Shown here: positions 32,074-42,800 of the stretch, in pieces | Layout: every line of letters begins with the position of its first letter | Position numbering within the stretch: the stretch's first letter is position 1 | Assembly (NCBI GenBank): GCA_017525875.1 | Contig: JAFXSG010000043.1 | Coordinates: forward strand, 1-44,676 | Length of the DNA: 44,676 nucleotides | Source of the DNA: Clostridia bacterium | GTDB lineage: Bacteria > Bacillota > Clostridia > Christensenellales > CAG-138 | Reading direction: 5' to 3' | The notes under the pieces: model-generated | What the model was told of the DNA's origin: nothing | Seen by the model: only the letters and a program-made list of their open reading frames with translations | The model's database searches: none | Translations under genes and position numbers: made by a program

Positions 32074-32721
32074 CTATTCAGACAGCAGTTTTGCGATCCG
32101 TTCGACAGTTGCGCTGCTCAGCACAGTCCGACCGCGGGTATGGATCGCCCTGTCGATGTCACCCGTACTGCTAAGCAAATACTTGCTCTCAACGGGGCTG
32201 TTTCCCTGCAAAAGTATCGCATACCCGTTCACCCACACCTGCACTCCGTAGTATTCGAGATAGCGGGCGAGGATGAACACCTGCCGCTTGACCTGCCGGA
32301 TAGGGTTCCTGACGGTTTTTTCATAGGTGTTTCCTGCGTTGGTAGTTTTGTACTTCTGCCATTCGAAATCATTTTCATCGCCGATGATCGCGCCTGTGTA
32401 GTTCTTGACTTCAATAATAAAAACACCGTACTTATTGACGATCACGTTGTCAAGCTCTGCAAGCTTACCGTCATATTCAACGGTAACGTTTGAGAAAAGC
32501 CAGTCATCATCGCGCAGCACGGAGCGTATGGCCTGAGCCGCAAACCTTTCTCCGTAATCCCCTGCAAGCTTGTATTCCGGAGTAAAGACCCGTTTCCGAA
32601 GCTTCGGTTTATCCTTGCTTCCGGAATAGTGAGGCTTGCCGCTTGCTCTATCAGGATCGGTACACACGATAAATATGATAAACAGAACTATAACGGCTAT
32701 TCCGATTATAACAGCGGGCAT
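32074..32721 (-). CDS. NERD-domain protein with N-terminal membrane anchor
   Basis: Predicted 215 aa from the ATG at 32721 (AAGGAG 8 bases upstream); the frame extends to 32748 but without a site. One hydrophobic N-terminal segment (about 2-20). The NERD (nuclease-related) domain is at about 50-165. It has GERFAAQAIRSVL, then a D...E-V-K core: LAELDNVIVNKYGVFIIEVKNYTG, with D and EVK matching the PD-(D/E)XK catalytic pattern, and a QWQKYK-type basic stretch after it. The last part (170-215) has VNGYAILLQGN. NERD proteins are presumed nucleases; the substrate is unknown. The gene is convergent with 31558-32043. Confidence 0.88.
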   Translation of the reverse strand: MPAVIIGIAVIVLFIIFIVCTDPDRASGKPHYSGSKDKPKLRKRVFTPEYKLAGDYGERFAAQAIRSVLRDDDWLFSNVTVEYDGKLAELDNVIVNKYGVFIIEVKNYTGAIIGDENDFEWQKYKTTNAGNTYEKTVRNPIRQVKRQVFILARYLEYYGVQVWVNGYAILLQGNSPVESKYLLSSTGDIDRAIHTRGRTVLSSATVERIAKLLSE

Positions 32722-32909
32722 CGGCTCATCTCCTTTCTGCAGGCACAAACAAGCTCATTTATCCGATTATACACCGAAAGAGCAAGAAAGGAAACACCGG
32801 GTGCAGCAGCCTTGCGGATGATCTCGAGCATTATTTGTGCAAAGCGAAGCCAACAGATGCCGTTTTCGGTCATTGCGGCGCTGACTCCCCGAAACAGAAC
32901 GGGCGGGTG

Positions 32910-32939
32910 TTGATTTAGGGCTGCATAAAGTGGTATGAT
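32910..32939 (+). promoter_or_regulatory. Promoter of the alpha-hydroxy-acid oxidase-like gene
   Basis: TTGATT (32910-32915), 18 bases, TATGAT (32934-32939), 40 bases before the start codon. The rest of 32722-32909 contains no gene I can support. Confidence 0.6.
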
Positions 32940-32979
32940 TACATGCAGCAGAACCGTTTGATACAGGAGGTTTAACGCC

Positions 32980-33999
32980 ATGACTTTTAATGAGATCCTG
33001 AACGCGGCAAGACCGCAGGTAGGCCCGTACTGCAAGGCCTGCCCCGTTTGCGACGGCAAGGCCTGCGGCAACGCGATGCCGGGCCCGGGCTGCAAATATC
33101 CCGGCAATACCGCCGCGCGCAACTATGAAAAATGGCAGCAGATCTGCGTCAATATGGACACGCTCTGCCCGAATGCCGAGCCCGACTGTACCCTTGAGCT
33201 TTTCGGCATGAAGTTCACTGCGCCGATCTTCGCCGCCCCGCTCGGCGCGATAGACATGCACTACGGCCCCAAATATAAGGATATCGAATACAATTCCATC
33301 CTGATCAAAGCCTGCCGCGATTACGGCGTCATGGCGTTCACCGGCGACGGCGTCGATCCCGCGATAATGCTCCGTTCGGCGGAGGATATGGCAAAGGCGG
33401 ACGGCGTCGGCTGCCCGGTGATCAAGCCCTGGAATAAGGAAGCCGTATTTGAAAAGCTGGACGTACTCAATGAAAAAAGCATTTTCTGCGCCGGCATGGA
33501 CGTTGACGGCGCCGGTCTGCCGTTCCTCAAAGCCATGAACCCGAACGCGGGCAGCAAGTCCGTCAGCGAGATGAAGGAGATAATCGGGTATGCGAAAATG
33601 CCCTTCATCGTAAAGGGCATAATGACCGTTCGCGGAGCTGAAAAGGCTGTGGAAGCCGGCGCGGCGGCTATCGTCGTTTCGAACCACGGCGGCCGCGTCC
33701 AGGGCGCGTGCCCCTCAACAGCGGAGGTCCTGCCCGAGATCGCAGAAGCCGTGAAGGGTAGGACGGTCATCCTCGTCGACGGCGGCATCCGTTCCGGCGT
33801 GGATGTTTTCCGCGCGATCGCTCTCGGCGCGGACGGCGTGCACATCGGTCGGCCGATACTTCCCATGATCTACGGCGCAGGCGAGGAAGGCTTCAAAGTC
33901 TACATGGACAGGATCGTGGGCGAACTCCGTTCCACGATGACCATGTGCGGCGCTTCTTCGCTAAAGAATATCAGCCGCGAAATGGTGCGGCTCGGCTGA
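32980..33999 (+). CDS. FMN-dependent alpha-hydroxy-acid oxidizing protein
   Basis: Predicted 339 aa, TIM-barrel. AGGAGG stands 8 bases before the ATG. Family marks: FTAPIFAAPLGA near 77-88 for FMN, PFIVKGIMTVRGAEKAVEAGAAAIVVSNHGGRVQ (lysine for FMN and active-site His in SNHGGR), and the phosphate-binding DGGIRSGVDVFRAIALGADGVHIGRP. The N-terminus has a cysteine motif CKACPVCDGKACGNAMPG, common in clostridial members but absent from classical lactate oxidases. It probably oxidises a 2-hydroxy acid, or uses an electron acceptor other than oxygen in this anaerobe (inference). The GNAT gene follows after 16 bases. Confidence 0.92.
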   Translation: MTFNEILNAARPQVGPYCKACPVCDGKACGNAMPGPGCKYPGNTAARNYEKWQQICVNMDTLCPNAEPDCTLELFGMKFTAPIFAAPLGAIDMHYGPKYKDIEYNSILIKACRDYGVMAFTGDGVDPAIMLRSAEDMAKADGVGCPVIKPWNKEAVFEKLDVLNEKSIFCAGMDVDGAGLPFLKAMNPNAGSKSVSEMKEIIGYAKMPFIVKGIMTVRGAEKAVEAGAAAIVVSNHGGRVQGACPSTAEVLPEIAEAVKGRTVILVDGGIRSGVDVFRAIALGADGVHIGRPILPMIYGAGEEGFKVYMDRIVGELRSTMTMCGASSLKNISREMVRLG

Positions 34000-34015
34000 T
34001 CGGGCGCCGACACCG

Positions 34016-34504
34016 ATGCAAAAAGAAAACAGAATGGATATAACAGTCAGTCTGCTGCCGATGACAGCGGAAATGTATCACGCCTATTTCAAGGAGTTCG
34101 ATAACGATCCGGAGCTCTATCTCGACAGATCCAAGTTCACCCATTACGTTTACGATCCGGCAAGAGTGGATGCTTATATCGCACGGCAGCGGGAAAAGCA
34201 GCGCATCTGCTTCGCGATAATGGCGGGCGACGATATGGCGGGGGAGCTCGTGATAAAGGATATAGTGCCGCATATCAGCGCATCCTTCGGTATATGCATG
34301 AAAAACGACGGCTTCAAGGGCAGGGGATTCGGTACGCAGGCAGAGCGGCTCGCTGCTGATTTTATCTTTAACGAGCTCGATATCCCAACTGTTTTTGCGG
34401 ATGCGATCCGCCCGAACCTGCGCAGTCAGCACGTGCTCGAAAAGCTCGGCTTCAGGCTTACGGGCGAGGACGAAAGCTTCAGATACTATCGAATGGACCG
34501 ATAA
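34016..34504 (+). CDS. GNAT family N-acetyltransferase
   Basis: Predicted 162 aa. No clear ribosome binding site is seen for the ATG at 34016 or the one at 34034, so translation may be coupled to the upstream gene 16 bases away. RimJ/RimL-type GNAT features: the N-terminal ITVSLLPMTAEMYHAYFKEF, GELVIKDIVPHISASFGICM as central strands, an acetyl-CoA loop around FKGRGFGTQAERLAADFIF (Q/RxxGxG/A pattern), and ADAIRPNLRSQHVLEKLGFRLTG near the end. It acetylates an amino group of an unknown substrate. It is probably in one operon with the FMN enzyme and the tocopherol-cyclase-like gene. Confidence 0.88.
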   Translation: MQKENRMDITVSLLPMTAEMYHAYFKEFDNDPELYLDRSKFTHYVYDPARVDAYIARQREKQRICFAIMAGDDMAGELVIKDIVPHISASFGICMKNDGFKGRGFGTQAERLAADFIFNELDIPTVFADAIRPNLRSQHVLEKLGFRLTGEDESFRYYRMDR

Positions 34505-34528
34505 ACCCGGCAGCAGGACAGGAGAAAC

Positions 34529-35686
34529 ATGTTCGATCATCACGACATATCAAGAAACGCATTTATGCTCCACGGGCCGCTCGCTCACCACGGCTACGAC
34601 TGGTGGTGGCACTCTTTCACCGCGCAGGACGCGGAAACGGGAGAGGACAAGCCCTTTTTCATTGAGTTCTTCATTATAAACCCGGCACTGGCGGAGGACG
34701 AACCTACGCTTGGCCAGCTTCCGGAAAACAGGGCTGCGGGCAAAAAGCCTTCGTACCTGATGGTAAAGGCCGGCTGCTGGGGCGAGGGCAAATGCCAGCT
34801 TCACCGCTTCTTTTCGCTGAAAAATGTCCGCATCCATGCTCAAGCTCCATACGAGGTGGAAGCGGAGGACTGCTTTGCCTCCGAGACCGCCCTTCGCGGC
34901 AGCATAGCGATAACGGCTGACGAGGCTTCCGCTCATCCGGAGTGGATGTGCGACGCGGGCATAATGCGGTGGGAACTAACGATCGATAAAAAGATCGCGT
35001 TCAACGTCGGCTACGGCGCGAGCAAGCCACTGCGCGATGCGGAGGCGTTCGCAATGTACTGGCATGCGGAGGGAATGAAGAGCCAATACAGCGGAACGAT
35101 CACGCTGAACGGCAGGAAATTTGTCGTTTCGCCCGAAAAATGCTATGGCTATGCCGATAAAAACTGGGGCAGGGATTTCACCAGCCCCTGGGTATGGCTC
35201 TCGTCAAACTGCCTCACGAGCCGGATCAGCGGCAAAAAACTCGAAAACAGCGTGTTCGATATCGGCGGCGGCAGGCCGAAGATCTATTTCGTCCCGCTCG
35301 ACAGGCGGCTGCTCGGCGCCTTCTGCTATGAGGGAAAGGAATATGACTTCAATTTTTCCCACGTCTGGCTCAACGTCAAAACCGAGTTCTCTTTTGATGA
35401 GGACGACGCAGCCGTGCACTGGCACGTCCGGCAGGAGAACCACCGCGCCGTGATGGAGACCGAGGTCACCTGCAAAAAGGCGGATATGCTGCTCGTCAAT
35501 TACGAGGCGCCGGACGGATCGAAAAAGCACAATCGCCTTTGGAACGGCGGGAACGGCGTCGGCGTCGTAAAACTTTTCGACAAAACGGATAGCGGCTTAG
35601 AGCTCGTGGACGAGATCGAAGCAACCCATATCGGCTGCGAATACGGCGAGTACTGCGAAGACGATCCGGAGCCGGAAAGCCGATAG
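34529..35686 (+). CDS. Tocopherol cyclase-like family protein
   Basis: Predicted 385 aa, no signal peptide, tryptophan-rich. AGGAGA stands about 4 bases before the ATG. The opening MLHGPLAHHGYDWWWHSFTA with FFIEFFIINPAL, then a KCYGYADKNWGRDFTSPWVWLSSN block in the centre (DxNWGxxFTxPWxWL) and DFNFSHVWLN later, match the bacterial branch of the tocopherol-cyclase-like family that I remember from Clostridia. Plants use this fold to close the chromanol ring of vitamin E, which is not expected here, so the reaction is unknown; lipocalin-like or cyclase chemistry is conceivable. It is the third gene of the FMN-GNAT-cyclase run. The reading frame in the opposite direction at its 3' end is not a gene. 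Confidence 0.78.
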   Translation: MFDHHDISRNAFMLHGPLAHHGYDWWWHSFTAQDAETGEDKPFFIEFFIINPALAEDEPTLGQLPENRAAGKKPSYLMVKAGCWGEGKCQLHRFFSLKNVRIHAQAPYEVEAEDCFASETALRGSIAITADEASAHPEWMCDAGIMRWELTIDKKIAFNVGYGASKPLRDAEAFAMYWHAEGMKSQYSGTITLNGRKFVVSPEKCYGYADKNWGRDFTSPWVWLSSNCLTSRISGKKLENSVFDIGGGRPKIYFVPLDRRLLGAFCYEGKEYDFNFSHVWLNVKTEFSFDEDDAAVHWHVRQENHRAVMETEVTCKKADMLLVNYEAPDGSKKHNRLWNGGNGVGVVKLFDKTDSGLELVDEIEATHIGCEYGEYCEDDPEPESR

Positions 35687-35753
35687 ACCAACCGAAACGA
35701 TCGGGCCATCTTAACCGAAGACCATTTAGTGCCTGCAAGATAAAACAGCGTCA

Positions 35754-35803
35754 GGATCCCGGTGAAATGGAAGCAAAAGCAGCTCCGTTCGTCGCCGGGA
35801 TCC
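35754..35803. other. 50-base hairpin in the 357-base gap after the cyclase-like gene
   Basis: GGATCCCGG (35754-35762) pairs perfectly with CCGGGATCC (35795-35803). Inside, GGAAGC and GCAGCTCC can form a small second stem around AAAA. There is no long T tract, so it could be a weak terminator or a structured RNA. Apart from this and the promoter at 35885, I see nothing in 35687-36043. Confidence 0.6.
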
Positions 35804-35884
35804 TTGTGATCTGCGGCTGCGGCATCCGTGTATGATCCATCACTAAACCGATCTCTTTCGAGCCTTTTTTCGAGGTTTTTCAAC

Positions 35885-35913
35885 TTGACATTTAGTTTGT
35901 AAAAGTTTATCAT
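35885..35913 (+). promoter_or_regulatory. Near-consensus promoter of the Lgt-like gene
   Basis: TTGACA (35885-35890), 17 bases, TATCAT (35908-35913). About 130 bases of leader separate it from the Lgt-like gene. Confidence 0.8.
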
Positions 35914-36043
35914 ATAAGCGGGTGTATATACTTGCTTGTATTATCGCCTTATGCCGGAATGGCTAACCAATTCATCAAAAGCCGAAGTCGGCGTCAGAGA
36001 TTTATGCAAGGCATCCGATTCTTCTGTGATTTGAGAGATAAAG

Positions 36044-36754
36044 ATGCAGAATATTCTACTGTTCTTTAAAGAGCATACGGTCATTATCCTAGCTTCCGCC
36101 TGTGTGCCGTGGTCCGGGTTTTTCCTTTGGAAACTCAGAGACAAGCTCGGCCTTTCGGGGTGGAAGCTGGTTTTGGCGCCGTTCATATATGTGATCGTCG
36201 GCCTGCTTTCAATAGTTGTGTTCAGCATCATTCATGATATTTCGCAGCTGCAGAACTTCTCGCTTCACCATCAGGGAATGCTGATCGTTTTTCCGCTGTT
36301 TTTCCCTTTGGCAGCCAAGCTGCTGAAAAAAGACTGGCTTGATGTATCGGATTGTTTGACTGTCTCCATCCCCGGAATAGTTGCGCTGCTGAAGTGCTTT
36401 TGCTTCATCCATGGCTGCTGCTATGGCGGATTCATTCCGGGCACGACGACCAGATGGCCGATCAGAGAAGCGTTCATCATACTCAATTGCCTCATTTGCT
36501 TCGTGTACCTTATCATTATAAATAAAAAGCATATGAAGGGCATCGTATTGCCATGCTATTTGATCGTTTACGGGCTGTTCCGTATAATTGAGGTTTCGCT
36601 CAGAGCGGATCCGACCTGGGTCCATAACACAGGCGACAGGATCTTTGCATACGTTTCAATTATTCTTGGGCTGCTGCTGTTCTCCGTTATAGCCGAATTA
36701 AACGAACGCGAGAAAAAACACACGGTTCAAAAGAAAAAGTCTCGATCATCGTAA
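36044..36754 (+). CDS. Lgt-like (prolipoprotein diacylglyceryl transferase family) membrane protein
   Basis: Predicted 236 aa with about six or seven hydrophobic segments (about 12-30, 45-66, 75-95, 102-122, 140-160, 165-185, 200-222). The central FIHGCCYGGFIPG motif and a later YLIVYGLFRIIEVSLRAD are the marks of small Lgt-family proteins. True Lgt transfers diacylglyceryl to the cysteine of prelipoproteins. The main Lgt motif with HGGL and RxGNxxN is not clearly seen here, so it may be a divergent paralogue with another substrate. GAGAG precedes the ATG. It lies 70 bases upstream of the giant secreted protein gene and might be cotranscribed with it. Confidence 0.78.
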   Translation: MQNILLFFKEHTVIILASACVPWSGFFLWKLRDKLGLSGWKLVLAPFIYVIVGLLSIVVFSIIHDISQLQNFSLHHQGMLIVFPLFFPLAAKLLKKDWLDVSDCLTVSIPGIVALLKCFCFIHGCCYGGFIPGTTTRWPIREAFIILNCLICFVYLIIINKKHMKGIVLPCYLIVYGLFRIIEVSLRADPTWVHNTGDRIFAYVSIILGLLLFSVIAELNEREKKHTVQKKKSRSS

Positions 36755-36824
36755 AAAGGCTGAAACAACAGCTGAAATATAATGAATAACAATGAGGAAT
36801 AAACAGAAACAACCAGAAGGAGCA

Positions 36825-39800
36825 ATGAAAATGTTAAAATCTATTCTAAAACGATTCTTAACACTTGTGTTGGTTTCCGTATTGCTGCTCAGCTTCATGC
36901 CCGAGGCTCGCGCCGAGGAGCGAAGTGAAGTTTTGTCAGAACCGACAAGAGCAACTCTCAACCCCGGCGTTTCGGGACTGAGCGCAGAGTCTTCCGGCGA
37001 TGGCAACTGGTCAGCAAACAGCACGCAGCATTCTATAGACGGCTCGGTCAAGACTACGTCAAGCACAAACTGCGGCAATACAACTTATACGCAAAAAACC
37101 GGCACGCTGACGCTCACGAATTCGAGCGGAGGGACAGCGACGCTGACTTTTACCGCTGCACCGGAGCTTAACGACGGCAGCGTAAAGATAAACGGAACAG
37201 ATTGTGAACCCGGAGGCTATACGTTTGTTCTTGCAAATAACAATTCGGTCTCGATCGTAATAACGTCGTCTGCCCAAGCGGCAAATACAACATCGATTTC
37301 ATTGACGAACATCGGTCTCGCAGTTGAGAGAGACGTCACTATCACGTTCACTCCAGCGGAAAACGGCTCCTATACGGTCGACGGTAATCCGGTAACCTCG
37401 AACGTGACGCTGACAAAGAAATCGACCGAAAGCTTCGCCGTAGCCGCGTCGCCCTCGAGCGGTTACGTTTTTGCAGGCTGGATCGTTGACGGCGACCCAA
37501 GCAACGTCATAAGCACGAATGCTTCGGATTCGCTTACTTTCACCGAGAATACCACTGTAAGCGCTTATTTCATCGATGACTCGGTCGCCGTGTTCGACGT
37601 GGCGGGCAGATCGTTCTATTCATTGACTTCCGCGGTCGATTATGCGCAGGCTAACAGCAAATCGAAGATCACGCTTATATCAAGCGGTATTCTCCCTGCG
37701 GGAAACTACACTATTCCGAACGGTAAAACGCTCCTGATCCCGTTCGACGTAGGACAGACGGTTTATACAAGCGAACCGGCGATCGTTTACGGCAGCCATA
37801 CGACACCGACTGCATATAAGACCCTGACTATGGCGACCGGCGCGTCGATAACCGTTCAGAGCGGCGGCGCCATCTGCCTCTCCGGCAAGCTGAGCTCCAC
37901 CGGCCAGATGGGAGGCTGGAACGGCACTCCGACGGGTCCCGACGGGCGTATCAATATGCTCGGCGGCAGCTCGATCACGCTTAATAGCGGCGCCAACCTT
38001 TATTGCTGGGGCTATATCTACGGCAGCGGCTCCGTCGTTGCAGAATCCGGTTCAACGGTCTATGAGGCCTTCCAGGTCAAGGACTGGCGCGGGGGTTCGG
38101 CAACTTACAGCATTTCCAGTTATGCGTTTATCTTTAACCAGTACTATATTCAGAACATTGAAGTGCCGCTGACCGTTTATTCCGGTGCGACTGAAAAGCT
38201 CTACTCAGCTGTAAATGCTTCGAGCGAAGCTCATTCGATGGCCGCAACACTGATCGGCGCAAATCCTTCTTCCGGCGGACTCTTCTACATATCGAGCGGC
38301 TACATTATTAAGGATTATATTGAAAGCACAGACCGCCTGAACATTGAAGTTCACGGCAACGTCAGCCTATCCTCGATGACTTTGACGGGTCTTCCTATGA
38401 TAGGCAGTGTAAGTACCAGCAACTATGTCCTGCCCATCACGAGCAACCTGACCATCGACCTTATCAGCGGCACTACTTCCGTCACCCAGGACGTAGAGCT
38501 CATTCCCGGCGTTGAGATCACTGTCGGCAGGGAAGCGACTTTCCAGATCAACAGCGGCAAAAGGGTCTTCGTCTACGACAATGACGACTGGGGCAATTAC
38601 TCCGGTTCAACGCGGATGTATCCGATCGGCTATTCCGTCGCGAACGGCACTACTGCCATTCGCTCATCGGCAAGCCTTAAGGATGTTCTGATCGACGTCA
38701 ACGGCACCCTGACCGTCGCCGGCTCGCTCTTCACTTCCTCTGGAGGCGCGAATATCACAAGCTCGGAAGGCACCTCGGGCACGAACGGCAAGATCGTTTT
38801 TTCGACCGCGCCAACGGCGTCCACGACCATAAACGAGATGGAGAACAACAGTACAAAAGTAACTGTGTACTTCTATGCTCCTCATCTGCATAACGCTGAC
38901 GACAGCTATTCCGATTCCACCGGCACCGGCGCATCGACCTGGTATTATGACAAGGACGGCGAGCATTGGTACCGTTATACGGTCGACTTTGTCTATAACG
39001 GCTCGACCGTCAAGAGAGAATACTTCTGCGAGAACGGTCAAACCATCACTTACAACGCAGACTGGCTGACCGGCCTCGGCGCGACGCTGATCTCCGGTAC
39101 TGCGACCGTTTCCGTCAGCGGAACGAACGTAAACGTTTCTAACGTTGCCGCGAATTCCGTCGTTACCCTAACGGGTACTGCGGCTGAATTCGTGCCCATG
39201 TTCGTCCTGAATGAAAAACAGTATCAGAATTATCAGCTGTTCACGGGGAACACGCTCTCCGAGAGCAGAACGATCAACGGCGAAACGTATTACGTAGTCA
39301 AAAAGGCGGCTGCTCCGATGGCGGTCGGCGAGGCGTTTGCCGCGCCTTCAGACGCTGAGATGGGCGTTTCCGCGGCCGCGCACAACAGCGTGGTGTGGAA
39401 CATTTCCGGTGTTTCCGCAACGAGCGGCAACGCTTATACCGGAACCGTCCCCGTCGGCGAGAACGGCGAGTCCTATATCTACGGCTTCTACACCGGCGCT
39501 GTTGCCTACAACAGCTTTACCGATCAGTACTATCCCACCCTTGCGGCCGCAATGGCGGACGTTCCCGCAAGCGGCACCGGCACCGTCCGACTGATCGCGG
39601 ACTGCGGCACCTACGAAGAAGAAAGCGGCACTGCGGCATACGCAAACGTCGGCGCCAACCTAACCATCGATCTCGACGGCTACAACGCCGTCGGCCGTAT
39701 CATCAATAAGGGTACTCTCACCCTCGAGCTCAACGGCGGTACCTGGAATTATCATACAGGCGCGACTGGAGCGGCCGCTGCCTATCAGGGCATGGCTGCC

Positions 39801-42800
39801 ATGACAAACAATGGTACCATGATCATCCAGGACACCGTCGGCGGCGGTGAGATCACTATAGATGCGATCAGCAACAGCGCAGGCGCGAACGGTTCCGCAG
39901 TTATCCGCAATAATGCGGGTGCGACGCTCACCGTGACCGGGAAAGACGCCGAGCATCTGCTTGCGCTCAGCCACCTTCAGAACATTAACACCAACAACTA
40001 CGGTATCTTCAATCTGGGGACCATCGTTGCTCTGACCAATGCTGATATTTCCACTAAGAACTCCGGTTCCTGTGGCCTGAACCTATACAACTACAATACC
40101 GGTGTGGTCCAGCTGATCTCCGGAGGTCACATGTTCTGCTGCAGTGACGTATCTGTCTTCAACTACGGCGGTACGATCGACACGATCGACGGCCTCACGA
40201 TCGACGGCAAATACGGCCTTTCCAACCGCAATATCCGCACCGGCGCGCTCGCAACCGGCTGGACAGTAGCGGAAGCCGACAAAGGCGTTATCGGCACGAT
40301 CTCGAACTGCCGTTTTGAGGTCGGCTACTATGCGATTAATAACCATGCGGTGATCAACACTCTGACGGGTTCCACGTTCATCGCGCATCCGGACTCTGCA
40401 CAGGTCGACACGCGCGGAAACGGACTGTCGACCGCGAGCGAGGGCAACACCTATTGCTATACGATCGTAAATAATAACGATTGGTGGTACAACAGCAATA
40501 TCTGGAAGCAGGTCGATTCCTCTTCCGGAGGTTATACGCGCGTAAACTACTATAAAGAAGAAGAAGATTATCGCCCGAAGATCGGCAGCATTATCAACTG
40601 TAATATTTACGCGGAGAATACGAGCACTTCGGCAAGCCACGGTTATGCTCTGGTCAATTACGGCGTGATCGATACCATCGGAGGTGCGACCGAGATCAAG
40701 ACCTATAAGCACCAGGACAACACGAAGATCAGCACTTCGCACTACGCATTCCACAACCTCGGAGGCGGTATAATCAAGAGCATCGAAGGCACCGTCAACG
40801 TTTCCGCGACCGGTATAGGTACCGTGTATAACGACGGCGTATTCACAACGCAGATCAATTACACTTACGGCAACAAGGTTGGCGGCAATATAACCTATCA
40901 GAAGAACACCTACGGTCAGCCTTCCACGATCAACAGCATCACCTGCAGCGGTACATGGTCCTGCGGCAGTTATTATACGATCATGAACAGCGGCTATATC
41001 GGTGCGATCAATGCGCCCGGTCTGACGCTCAGCGGCAATACTTCGAGCTACAACGTGCTCTACAACGCTCCCGGCGGCGCGAACCTGACGTATGAGATCA
41101 CTAAGAAGTACACCGACTCCGCAACCGCAAGCACGGAATACGAACGTGATACTTCCTACGTCAAGAACCTTGAAAAGGGCAGCACTATCGGCACGATCAA
41201 TGGCATCACTCTGATCGGTAAATACAATGTTCTGAACAATCAGGGCCATATCGGCACGCTGTCCAACGTTACGGTCAGCAATAATGCCTCAAGTAACGAC
41301 CCGACCGTGCTAAACGGCGATTCCCGTTATGCAAGCTACACCGAGATCATCCGCACCAACCGCACTTCGGAAACCGATCCGCATCTGACAGTCACTGCCG
41401 GCATCGTGACCCGCTATGATAGGGACTACACGTATTCAACGCCGACCATCGACGTGATCGATAACCTGACTGTTACCTCAAACGGCCAGTACGCTTTCCG
41501 CAACGCAGGTGCTATCGGCGAGCTTAAGAACAGCAGCTTTACCGCAACGACGAATTATGCGCTGCATAACTCGGCAGCCGGTCCTTATTCGGAACGCCAG
41601 ACGCTGCAGTGCTATTCAGGCTCAGCAATTTTTGGCACCAACAAGTATATCAGCGAGTACAGCAAGCACTATAAGAGGAATGCCGCAACGATCGATCTGA
41701 TCGACAACTGTACGTTCAAAACAAACACGAGCACCTATGCAGCACTCAACGTCGGTCATATAGGAACGATCAAGAACAGTACTTTCCAGGCGGGCGCCAT
41801 AACTGCAGCTGCTTACGCTCTTGCGAACATGAACAGTCAGGAGCGCGAGTACACGCGTGACTGTCTTGAAGATATTCTCTACGTTACTGCCAACAGCACG
41901 AGCTCCTGCACAGCCTACTGGGGCAGCGGCGGCGAGACGAACGTGGTCGTTTATGACTACGACCAGCCCACTATCGAGCTTATCGGCGAGGGCAACACCT
42001 TCATCGCGACCAGTCCCGTTATCGCAAACGCCGGTCACATCACAGAGATCAACAGCGGCACTGGTGCTCTGACAACGATAACCGGAAGCGCCGCAAAGGG
42101 CAGCGCTATATATAACTACAGCGCCTGCCTCGATTCGCGCACTACGACCACTCCCTACACTGCGGCAACTGCTCCCAACTCGAGCGGTACTGCGGGCACA
42201 GCTGTCAACAGCGATACGCTGCTTCCGGGTGCTGAAATCGGCACGATCAAGAACGTTTACATCAATGCAAACGGCTACGGCATTCTGAACGGCGACGCAT
42301 CGACCGGTAAGCTGCCCACCATCGGTGAGCTCGGAGAAGGTCTTGAGATCTACGCTCACTGCACGACCGCCGGCTATCATGCGGTTTACAACCAGGCAAA
42401 CGCCAAGATCTCATCTATCACCGGCGGTATCTACACCGCGACGACCGCAACGACAAACGCGTATAAAAACAACAATACGAATCCGGAGTACGCAACACTC
42501 ATCTCCGGCGGCGATTTCAAGGGCGCAGCGAATGAACGTGCCAACGCGATATTCGAGCCGGACAACACGAACCGCCAGACTTATCCCGAGAATAAGAGCC
42601 TTACCCGCATAACGGAATCCGTAACGCTCCATGATGGAACCAATGCGGATGGATACTATTATATCGATGAGAATCACAATGTTTACACTATCACCTGGGT
42701 GGTCGAAGGCCAGCAGAACGTCACCACGGAGGTAGCGGAAGGCGATACTCCCACGTACCCGAACGGAACGCCCGCAAAAGCAGACACCGCGGAATACACC

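Noticed and set aside
35500-35913. 137-codon open frame on the minus strand in the gap after the cyclase-like gene
   Set aside because: More than 40 percent overlaps the cyclase-like gene, and the rest has no homology signal; its start falls in the promoter of the Lgt-like gene.
40083-41249. 388-codon open frame on the minus strand
   Set aside because: Shadow of the Asn/Thr-rich solenoid region of the giant protein; no ribosome binding site.
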